This document shows positions 49,249-55,735 of a stretch of 55,735 nt of DNA, piece by piece. The notes beneath the pieces are model-generated. The model was not told where the DNA came from. It saw nothing but the letters and a program-made list of their open reading frames with translations, and did no database searches. A program made the position numbers and the translations under genes. Source of the stretch: Candidatus Harrisonbacteria bacterium (GTDB lineage: Bacteria > Patescibacteriota > Minisyncoccia > UBA6257 > 1-14-0-10-40-38); assembly GCA_023245035.1 (NCBI GenBank), contig JAHFLD010000003.1, positions 1 to 55,735 on the forward strand, written 5' to 3'. Each line of letters begins with the position of its first letter. Position 1 is the stretch's first letter.

Positions 49249-50001
49249 ATGAAACGTTTTTTAGCAATTCCATTTTTGCTTTTTGTGGCTATTGTAGCTG
49301 GTTTTACCGTTAGTGATTCAAAAAATAATCAGATTTCTCCGGCGCAGAATGTTTCGCTTGTAACTGGCGACAAGGTGAAGTTAGCCGGAGATTATTATCC
49401 GGGTACTTCGCGTAACGGCGTGGTTTTGTTGCATATGATGTCGGAGACGAGACGTTCTTGGGTTGATTTTTCTCGTGCTCTCCAGGCGAGGGGGTTTTCG
49501 GTTTTAGCTATTGATTTGCGAGGACATGGGGAATCAGAGGGCGGGCCGTCGGGTTATCGTTCTTTTTCCGATCTGGAGCACCAGAAGAGTATTAACGATG
49601 TCGCCGCCGCGGTTGATTTTTTGAAAGATAGGGGCATAGTCGCGGGGAATATTACCTTGGTTGGAGCTTCGATTGGCGCCAATCTGGTTTTGCAATACGT
49701 CGCCGAACACCACGAAATTTTTTCGGCGGTGATGCTTTCTCCGGGACTTGATTATCGAGGCGTCAAGTCGTTGCCGGCTGTCTCTGTTTTAATCGGAGGC
49801 CAGCGGATTTTTATCGCCGCTTCCGACGATGATGATCTTGGCAATGTATCCGCGACCACCGTGGCTCGCGCCATAATGGGTCAACTTCCGAGGGGGGTGG
49901 AGGGCAAGCTTTTAACTTTTGCCGAGGCGGGGCATGGCACTCGTTTATTTAGCGCGACTGAGCCGAATCTTACCGTGGAACTTCTTGATTGGATTCATTA
50001 A
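49249..50001 (+). CDS. Secreted or membrane-anchored alpha/beta hydrolase
   Basis: The product (250 aa) has an N-terminal signal-anchor (about residues 3-20) and an alpha/beta-hydrolase fold: VVLLHMMSETRRSW near 58-71, AIDLRGHGES near 87-96, the nucleophile Ser141 in GASIG and a catalytic His229 in EAGHGTRLF. The acidic residue is probably within ASDDDD (191-196). Substrate unknown. TATACT (49232-49237) lies 11 nt before ATG; a longer reading from an upstream ATG is less likely because the signal begins at 49249. Confidence 0.85.
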   Translation: MKRFLAIPFLLFVAIVAGFTVSDSKNNQISPAQNVSLVTGDKVKLAGDYYPGTSRNGVVLLHMMSETRRSWVDFSRALQARGFSVLAIDLRGHGESEGGPSGYRSFSDLEHQKSINDVAAAVDFLKDRGIVAGNITLVGASIGANLVLQYVAEHHEIFSAVMLSPGLDYRGVKSLPAVSVLIGGQRIFIAASDDDDLGNVSATTVARAIMGQLPRGVEGKLLTFAEAGHGTRLFSATEPNLTVELLDWIH

Positions 50002-50019
50002 GTCAGCCCATCATCTTTT

Positions 50020-50682
50020 ATGAGTGTTTTAGCCAAGCCGGTTTTGGGAACTTTGGCTGTTAGGCGAGCAAGGGTTCGTCGCGCCATTTCCGTGCTCAAA
50101 AAAATTTTTCCTTTGGCGGGGATGCAATTGCGCTATCGAATGCAGTGGGAGCTTTTGGTGGCGGTGATACTGTCGGCGCAGTGCACCGATAAGAAGGTGA
50201 ACGAGGTGACGGCGAAGCTTTTTAAAAAGTATCCCAGACTGGAAGATTATGTTTTCGCCAAACCGCGTGAGTTTGAAAAAGATATTTATCAAACCGGTTT
50301 TTATAGATCAAAAACAAAAAGTATTTTAGCGGCGGCGAGGTTGGTTAAGCAGAGGTTTAAGGGAAAGTTGCCACGCACTATGTCCGAAATGTTGACTATT
50401 CCCGGGGTTGGGCGTAAAACGGCCAATGTGGTTTTGGGCAATGCTTATGGCGTGGTGGAGGGGATCGCGGTGGATACGCATGTGCGGAGGCTGGCGCGCC
50501 TGTTAGGGTTAACAGGTGAAAGCGACCCCAACAAAATCGAGCGAGATTTGATGGAGATTGTTCCGAAAGAGAATTGGTTTCAATTTACTTATCTAATGAT
50601 TGAGTATGGGCGGAAATATTGTTCGGCCAGGAGGCACAATCACGCCAGTTGTCCGCTGGCAAAAGTTGGCGCTTCCCAATAA
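50020..50682 (+). CDS. nth: Endonuclease III-like glycosylase lacking two Fe-S cysteines
   Basis: Endonuclease III removes oxidised pyrimidines and cleaves the abasic site. The product (220 aa) has the helix-hairpin-helix and catalytic Lys133 in LTIPGVGRKTANVVLG and the catalytic Asp152 in IAVDTHVRR. The family's C-terminal Cys-x6-Cys-x2-Cys-x5-Cys binds 4Fe-4S. Here it reads Cys201, His208, Cys211, Gly217, so two of four ligands are gone. A cluster is unlikely. Activity may persist because the catalytic residues are kept. Confidence 0.92.
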   Translation: MSVLAKPVLGTLAVRRARVRRAISVLKKIFPLAGMQLRYRMQWELLVAVILSAQCTDKKVNEVTAKLFKKYPRLEDYVFAKPREFEKDIYQTGFYRSKTKSILAAARLVKQRFKGKLPRTMSEMLTIPGVGRKTANVVLGNAYGVVEGIAVDTHVRRLARLLGLTGESDPNKIERDLMEIVPKENWFQFTYLMIEYGRKYCSARRHNHASCPLAKVGASQ

Positions 50683-50683
50683 G

Positions 50684-51676
50684 TTAATTTTCGCAGGATA
50701 GCTCCGCGATTTTTTTGCCGTTGGAGTTGTCGCTTATAGTTACGTTGAGCAGTTTAGGATCGCTGCCGGTTGTGATATTTAACTTGTCGTTGCTTTTTGC
50801 AACGGTGATGATTTGCACCGGCTCGCTAACGGTTGCTCCAAAAACGGCGAGTGATGAGGTGAATTGGGCTTTGAGAGCGAGTGGACTTGAAGCGAAGAAC
50901 TGGCTGACCGGCGCCGAAATAGTTTTGCCGGAGCATTTGGCATTGCCCAGAACTATCGGGGGCAGGTTGTTTACGGCCTGCGCCGCGCCATCGGTTATTT
51001 CGGTTGCTGATTTTAATTCCAGCGTGCCTTTGGGCGTGGCCACGAGCGCAAGAATCGTACGACCGTGGAACTTTTCCACGCAAACCGTGATGTTACCGTC
51101 TCGAGTCCCGGTGTAGCAGGTCGCGGTAGCGCCGGCGATTTCTTTAATGCCGCTTCGACTCCAGTCTTTGGTCTCATCACTTAGGGCGTTGCCTTTGTCG
51201 GTAGTGTCGATGGGGCGAATGATTTTGAAGTAAGGCATTTTGGCGCCTTCGTTTTTAAGGGAGGCGCAGGAGATCTGGTTTTTTCCGGAACAGAAAACGG
51301 CTTCGTTTTCTGCGGTTTTGGCGTAGACTTCGTTTATTCTCTCTACGGTTTCCGTAAGCAGACGGCTCGGACTTGTGGCGCTAAGAACGCGACCGACAAC
51401 CGCGCCTGAGGAATCGGTTTGGATTTTGGCGTTGATAATGATTTTAAGGTCTTTGTTTTTGGCGTCAGCGGAATTAACGGTAATCTCGTAGACGTTCTCT
51501 AGATTTTTTGGCGAGCGTGCTTCGCGCAAATCGTTTTCGATATTGCTTTGGAAGAAGGTTAGGGCTAGGTATTTGGCGCCATCGGTGAAGGTATAAACAA
51601 TAGTCGCGCCGATAACCAAGGTGGCGATTAGAATGGCGGTCAGGGTGCGTGGGGCAATAGCCGTATTTATATTCAT
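50684..51676 (-). CDS. Single-pass membrane protein, unknown
   Basis: The product (330 aa) has one N-terminal membrane helix (about residues 14-32) and a long outer region with scattered cysteines (for example VFCSGKNQISCASL), suggesting disulfides. I do not recognise a domain. It starts 4 bp after the stop of the large secreted protein gene on the same strand, so the two are probably an operon. Its 3' end abuts nth in opposite orientation with 1 bp between. Confidence 0.65.
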   Translation of the reverse strand: MNINTAIAPRTLTAILIATLVIGATIVYTFTDGAKYLALTFFQSNIENDLREARSPKNLENVYEITVNSADAKNKDLKIIINAKIQTDSSGAVVGRVLSATSPSRLLTETVERINEVYAKTAENEAVFCSGKNQISCASLKNEGAKMPYFKIIRPIDTTDKGNALSDETKDWSRSGIKEIAGATATCYTGTRDGNITVCVEKFHGRTILALVATPKGTLELKSATEITDGAAQAVNNLPPIVLGNAKCSGKTISAPVSQFFASSPLALKAQFTSSLAVFGATVSEPVQIITVAKSNDKLNITTGSDPKLLNVTISDNSNGKKIAELSCEN

Positions 51677-51680
51677 TTTT

Positions 51681-54077
51681 TTAGCGGTTGATGTTGTTGG
51701 TGTCCGACATTTTCCAGCCGAAGCGGTTGCCGTTTTCACCGACCCAAGATCCAAGGTGCTGATTTTGGTTAGTTGGATCGGAAATCACATCAACGCGGTA
51801 AAGTTGGTTTCGGTTAATGGCTAGAATATTAAGACTGCTGTCGGTACTTGGGTTGCCGTCGAGATTGGTGGCCTCCAGAGCGAAATCGGTTGGTGACTCC
51901 GGCCAAATGGCACCGCTTATGGGATATGGAGGAAGAGCGAGCGGGATCACTGTTTCTACCACGGTTTGATTGCCTGTTTGGTTAGCTCTAATAAACTTGA
52001 TTTCCGATTGTTGTGCCGCTCCGCCATATTGACTCCGCAAAACGACTAATCCTTCGTAGCCGGATTTATTGTAATCAAGAGTGATGAGCTTGCGAATCGC
52101 GGAGATACTGCCCCCGCCAACTCCGGGTTCGATGTTATAGCTTTGGATTGGTTGCAGGGTATTTTCGTTCAGCGTTTTGAAGAGAGTGTTGCCCATATAT
52201 CCGATTTGGCGCGCGGGCGAGTTTTGGAATTTGCCAAGCTTGAGGCCGTCGATATTGGAATTGTAGGCATAACCGGAAAATGTGTCACTCGCGCCAACAG
52301 ATCCGGTTGAAGTGAATCCGGCGAAGCCGCTTTGGATGTTGGTTGGCGCGGTGGATTGTGCCAGAAAAATGGCGAACTTTTCGATGGATCCGTTAGCGGT
52401 GAGCGCGGTGGTAATTTCTTGATCGCCAATATAATTATTGGCCACAGCGGGAAAGCCGGCGGGCATTGGCAGGGGATTGGCGACGCCGACAAATCCGGCT
52501 GGGTTGGCTTCCGGTTTAAAAGTTCGGAGGTGAGCTCCGGTGCCAAGAGTCGGGTTGGCGACGTTTGCCAGGAGTTTGAATTTTTCTAGACAGGCAATTT
52601 CGCCGTCGGCTGGAGTTGCTCCGGGCGCGTAAGCTAATCGGCACTTGCCCCGAAAGCTGGAGAACGGCCCAGTTTGGTTAAAGGGAACGACAACCGGGAA
52701 ACCACTTGAGGTTCCGATGGTTGGATTTCCGCTGGCGTTGGTGCTGACATCCAGTCTAGTTAATTGATAGGCGACTCCGGGCGTAAAGGCCGTACCCCAA
52801 GTTGTTGGTGGATTGGGTGGAACGGTATAATAGGTGCCCATGTAATTAACGCAGCCGATAACGAGGTCTTTTTTGTTTGGCGTCGGGCTTTCAACGGCCA
52901 TAATTTCGAGACATTCCTGATTGGCCGGAGAGGTGTTAAAAGAGCCGGCGGGAAAGGTCGCGTTTTGGACAAAGGTAAGAATTGAGACGCTGGTTAAGGC
53001 CACGCCGGTGAGCGGAATATCGTAGGTGGTATGGGCGCCGTTATTTTTGATAACGGTTACCGACTTGCGGTTGTGCAATAAAATTATTTCTTCGTTCACA
53101 TCGGCATCAATGTTGGCGACGATGATTTTGGTGTCTTGGAGTCCAAGCCCGGGAGCGCCTCCAAGATTGTCCGGCGGTGAGTCAATTTCTATCGGGAAAC
53201 CATTAAGGGTTTTGCCGGTAGCGGTATAGGCGGTTACTCGAATCTTATAGTTTTGCCCGTTGGTATTATTGATATAGGAGAAATATGGGGTTACCACGAT
53301 TATGTGATTTTCCGAACCACTGTTTAAGTGGCCGGAGCGAACAATGGAAGCTTTGACCACCGGCACGTTGAGCGGCGATGGCAAGTTGATGGTGGCGCTT
53401 GGTGTGGGCGGCGCGATATCGATTGAGGGGAATCCTTGGTTGACCAGAACGCCGCTAAGATAAGCAAAGCCGTTCGTGGTGGTCTGGGTTGATGGAGTTC
53501 CAATAAGTTGAATGCCGCTTGGTCCGACAACGGGGAGAAGGTAGTCCTGAGGATCTATTTTGAGAACTAACGAGAGATTGGCAATCGGATAGGGGATGAG
53601 CGCCGGATTCGCATTAAAAAAAGCAAAGAGTTCAGATTTGGTAAAACTACTGGTCGCGCCAGTGGCCGAAACCAAGACTTTGATTTTGGTTGATTCGGGA
53701 AGGGAGTTTAGGACTACCGGCAGAAGAATTTTGCTAACACCGGATTCGGTAATCGCCGTTGATTTATATTCATTTGGCGCTCCGACCTGCGGATCATTCA
53801 AGGGGCTGGCTTTGCCGCCGGTATAGACGCTAGGCGCTGTTCCGCTTCCGTTGGGATTAGTAAAAATCGCGGGGCCGGCTGTGCTGTAGCTTGAGGCGGC
53901 CAGGAGGCCTTCGATTTTTTCGCCGTCGGGCTTGATGATGGTGAGGCGCGGGGTTTGCGGGTCCGCGGTATTAAAAATAGTGAAGGCTTGAGCCGGAGCG
54001 AGTGGAATGAACCCGACGGCAACCCAAATAGCGATAATGGCTATAAAACGATAGCTGTTTTTTTGTTTGGAGGACAT
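51681..54077 (-). CDS. Large secreted protein, FG-GAP/VCBS-like repeats
   Basis: The product (798 aa) has a signal peptide (about residues 8-32, ending PAQAF) and a long beta-rich, Asn/Thr/Gly-rich region. Segments such as TKIIVANIDADVNEEIILL (near 330) and LITLDYNKSGYEGLVVL recall FG-GAP/VCBS propeller blades, in which D-x-D-x-D loops bind calcium. It is most likely a cell-surface or secreted adhesin-like protein. I chose ATG 54077, directly before the signal peptide. TACAAT on the minus strand (54090-54085) lies about 7 nt upstream, so it may be leaderless. Confidence 0.7.
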   Translation of the reverse strand: MSSKQKNSYRFIAIIAIWVAVGFIPLAPAQAFTIFNTADPQTPRLTIIKPDGEKIEGLLAASSYSTAGPAIFTNPNGSGTAPSVYTGGKASPLNDPQVGAPNEYKSTAITESGVSKILLPVVLNSLPESTKIKVLVSATGATSSFTKSELFAFFNANPALIPYPIANLSLVLKIDPQDYLLPVVGPSGIQLIGTPSTQTTTNGFAYLSGVLVNQGFPSIDIAPPTPSATINLPSPLNVPVVKASIVRSGHLNSGSENHIIVVTPYFSYINNTNGQNYKIRVTAYTATGKTLNGFPIEIDSPPDNLGGAPGLGLQDTKIIVANIDADVNEEIILLHNRKSVTVIKNNGAHTTYDIPLTGVALTSVSILTFVQNATFPAGSFNTSPANQECLEIMAVESPTPNKKDLVIGCVNYMGTYYTVPPNPPTTWGTAFTPGVAYQLTRLDVSTNASGNPTIGTSSGFPVVVPFNQTGPFSSFRGKCRLAYAPGATPADGEIACLEKFKLLANVANPTLGTGAHLRTFKPEANPAGFVGVANPLPMPAGFPAVANNYIGDQEITTALTANGSIEKFAIFLAQSTAPTNIQSGFAGFTSTGSVGASDTFSGYAYNSNIDGLKLGKFQNSPARQIGYMGNTLFKTLNENTLQPIQSYNIEPGVGGGSISAIRKLITLDYNKSGYEGLVVLRSQYGGAAQQSEIKFIRANQTGNQTVVETVIPLALPPYPISGAIWPESPTDFALEATNLDGNPSTDSSLNILAINRNQLYRVDVISDPTNQNQHLGSWVGENGNRFGWKMSDTNNINR

Positions 54078-54140
54078 AGAGTTATTGTACCAAATTAGCG
54101 GTTTTTTACACCGTCTTTTTTTATTGATATACTCACGCAT

Positions 54141-54746
54141 ATGTTTATTATTGATCAAAAGTTTCCGGATTTTTTGCTAGAAGCATTTTTTCCCGCGACA
54201 AGCGAGACCGGTGTCGTGAGCTCTAAGCGGTTGCTGGGGGAGTGGTTGATCCTGTTTTTTTATCCGGCGGATTTTACCTTTGTTTGTCCGACGGAGCTTG
54301 CCGATCTGAACCGGAGATATGCAGAGTTCAAGAAATATAAGGCCGAAGTGGTGGCGGTCAGTACCGATACTGTTTACACGCACAAGGCCTGGCTGGAAAC
54401 AGAAAAATTACTTGAGGGTATTGCGTATCCTCTGGCATCCGATCACAACGGCAAGTTGTCGCGAGAGCTTGGCATTTATGACGAGACCAAGGGGTTGGCG
54501 CAAAGAGCCGTTTTTGTGATTGATCCCAAGGGTTTTTTGCGGGCGGTGGAGATTGTGGGTGACAAAATCGGCCGAAGCGCCGGGGAGGTTTTGCGCAAAC
54601 TAAAGGCGCTTTATTTTGTAGAGAACAATCCAGGATTGGTTTGTCCGGCGAGTTGGGACGAAGGAGAGAAGACTCTTTCCCCGTCGGTTAAAATTTCCGG
54701 CAAGGTTTATCAAGAAATTCATGGAACGCCGAAGCGGAAAAAATAA
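54141..54746 (+). CDS. Typical 2-Cys peroxiredoxin (AhpC/Prx1)
   Basis: Peroxiredoxins reduce peroxides. The product (201 aa) has the peroxidatic Cys49 in PADFTFVCPTEL and the resolving Cys168 in GLVCPASW, the typical 2-Cys pattern with an extended C-terminus. TATACT (54128-54133) lies 7 nt before ATG. It overlaps the next gene by 26 bp in a different frame. Confidence 0.94.
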   Translation: MFIIDQKFPDFLLEAFFPATSETGVVSSKRLLGEWLILFFYPADFTFVCPTELADLNRRYAEFKKYKAEVVAVSTDTVYTHKAWLETEKLLEGIAYPLASDHNGKLSRELGIYDETKGLAQRAVFVIDPKGFLRAVEIVGDKIGRSAGEVLRKLKALYFVENNPGLVCPASWDEGEKTLSPSVKISGKVYQEIHGTPKRKK

Positions 54747-55735
54747 ATTTTTACGCTTATGGCTCCCGATGGCAATTTTTGCCGGTTCGGTTTTTGCTTT
54801 GCTGATCTATATTGTTTTAGCCAGAGCTTCATTGAGAAGCCGTTTGATAGCCGTGGCGCCACCGATTGATTTTTTAATCAGCGACATGCTGGCCAAGGAT
54901 CGTCCGCTACCGGAGCGGGAATTGCGTTTGCCGCCAAAAGTTGCGGAGGGCGATGTTGCTTCGCAAAAAGTTGATTCGGAAAAAAAGTTGGCAACCGCAC
55001 TACCGGCGCCATGTGTTGGTTCCTTGGCCAACGATTTTGATTGCTATGGCGATTATGTTAAAAAAATCGTTCGTGATCAGGGTATTCAACCGGCGTTTGC
55101 CTATTTGCGCTCGGCTTATGCCACTAATCCGTATGTGCGTTCCCAATGTCATCCGCTGACGCATTCTATCGGACAAGCGGCGGTGGAGAAATTTCCCACT
55201 ATTGCCGAGGCTTACCAGCATGCTGACAGTTTTTGTTGGTCGGGATATCACCATGGCGCTTTGGAGGGATTTGTGGGAATTGTCGGACGCGAGAAATTTT
55301 TGGCCGGGATTGACACTATTTGCGATGGCATTCCCGGAAAGGAGCGCTACTCTTTTGATTATTACAATTGCTTGCATGGCTTGGGGCATGGCGTGATGGC
55401 GCTCACGCAGACCGAGCTTTTTGAATCGCTCGAAATTTGCAATCGTTTGACCGGCAGTTGGCAAAGGCAATCTTGTTTTAGCGGAGTGTTTATGGAAAAC
55501 GTGATTGTGGACAATAAAAATCATTTCACTAAGTATCTCAAGCCCGCCGAGCCGCTGTTTCCCTGCACGGCGGTTGAAAGTCCATACAAACAAACCTGCT
55601 ATCTGATGCAGACTTCCTATATGCTCAAGGTGACGGGGCAGAATTTTGCCAAGGTCTTTGAGTGGTGTCAGATGGCGGACCCGGAATATATCAACACTTG
55701 CTATGAAAGTTTGGGGCGCGATGCTTCGGGTAAGA
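54721..55735 (+). CDS. Membrane-anchored Cys/His-rich protein, cut by window end
   Basis: The frame opens with ATG 54721, inside the peroxiredoxin gene, and runs without a stop to the last base (338 codons). It has a membrane helix (about residues 15-35), a Pro/Lys-rich linker and a domain rich in paired Cys and His motifs. Examples are SQCHPLTHSIGQAA near 141, FCWSGYHHGALEG near 171 and YNCLHGLGHGVMAL near 218, with further C..C pairs. The repeated C-x-H..(G)H spacing suggests a metal or cofactor-binding surface domain. I do not recognise the family. The overlap with the peroxiredoxin suggests co-expression and a redox link. Confidence 0.75.
   Translation, partial: MERRSGKNKFLRLWLPMAIFAGSVFALLIYIVLARASLRSRLIAVAPPIDFLISDMLAKDRPLPERELRLPPKVAEGDVASQKVDSEKKLATALPAPCVGSLANDFDCYGDYVKKIVRDQGIQPAFAYLRSAYATNPYVRSQCHPLTHSIGQAAVEKFPTIAEAYQHADSFCWSGYHHGALEGFVGIVGREKFLAGIDTICDGIPGKERYSFDYYNCLHGLGHGVMALTQTELFESLEICNRLTGSWQRQSCFSGVFMENVIVDNKNHFTKYLKPAEPLFPCTAVESPYKQTCYLMQTSYMLKVTGQNFAKVFEWCQMADPEYINTCYESLGRDASGK

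Noticed and set aside
55000-55593. 197-codon reverse-strand frame
   Set aside because: It is the shadow of the Cys/His-rich gene on the forward strand, which has a membrane helix, conserved motifs and an in-frame ATG. The reverse translation is low-complexity and basic.

Overview
The window looks like a chromosomal piece from a Patescibacteria (Candidate Phyla Radiation) genome, most likely Parcubacteria-like. This is inferred from gene content and style, not from a marker phylogeny. The supporting signs are compact single-copy housekeeping genes, several tiny or half-sized membrane proteins, tandem VirB2/TrbC-like pilin genes, a membrane-anchored Clp-like ATPase, a metal-site-less metallo-beta-lactamase fold next to gyrA, and many start codons lying only 5-9 nt behind a -10-like hexamer with no Shine-Dalgarno (SD) sequence. 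UGA is a normal stop here, for example at 1277, 24961, 25303 and 44556, so this is not a code-25 lineage.

Layout. 0-10.5 kb: family-4 uracil-DNA glycosylase, a membrane AAA+ protein, half an MFS protein, a stand-alone 5'-3' exonuclease, a histidine kinase, two small exported proteins under duplicated promoters, mutM and holA. 10.4-14.2 kb: rpsT, a zinc-ribbon protein, a DksA-type protein and a comM interrupted by UGA. 14.2-19.5 kb (minus strand): an S1 protein - S15 - NYN ribonuclease - PNPase RNA module. 19.5-26.2 kb: MBL-like protein, gyrA, an orphan solute-binding protein and four VirB2-like pilins. 26.2-33.5 kb: tRNA-Leu with a mini-element, a Xer recombinase, a duplicated SPFH plus small-protein cassette and ftsH. 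33.5-40.1 kb: four tRNAs, glyoxalase-like, 3D-domain, Hsp20, PrsW and TsaD proteins, and an AT-rich PD-(D/E)XK plus zinc-ribbon pair. 40.2-47.5 kb: CCA-adding enzyme, tRNA-Pro with a second mini-element, an unrecognised structured RNA, a methyltransferase, truB, a GerMN protein and a molybdopterin oxidoreductase. 47.5-55.7 kb: a flavin reductase, a hydrolase, nth, a large secreted protein, a peroxiredoxin and a Cys/His-rich membrane protein cut by the window end.

Main discoveries. (1) Two homologous, structured, non-coding mini-elements of about 125-140 nt sit just downstream of tRNA-Leu and tRNA-Pro. Each ends with GAGTAGTGA followed by a direct copy of the last 17 nt of its own host tRNA, and each begins with a reverse-complement copy of that tRNA's T-arm. 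(2) Both Fe-S DNA glycosylases (family-4 UDG and Nth) have lost cluster-ligand cysteines. (3) A duplicated SPFH/small-protein cassette lies back to back with ftsH, with near-identical DNA blocks between diverged ones. (4) A roughly 320-nt RNA gene has its own promoter, closing helices and terminator. (5) Genes fall into two initiation classes, leaderless-like housekeeping genes and SD-led small exported genes.
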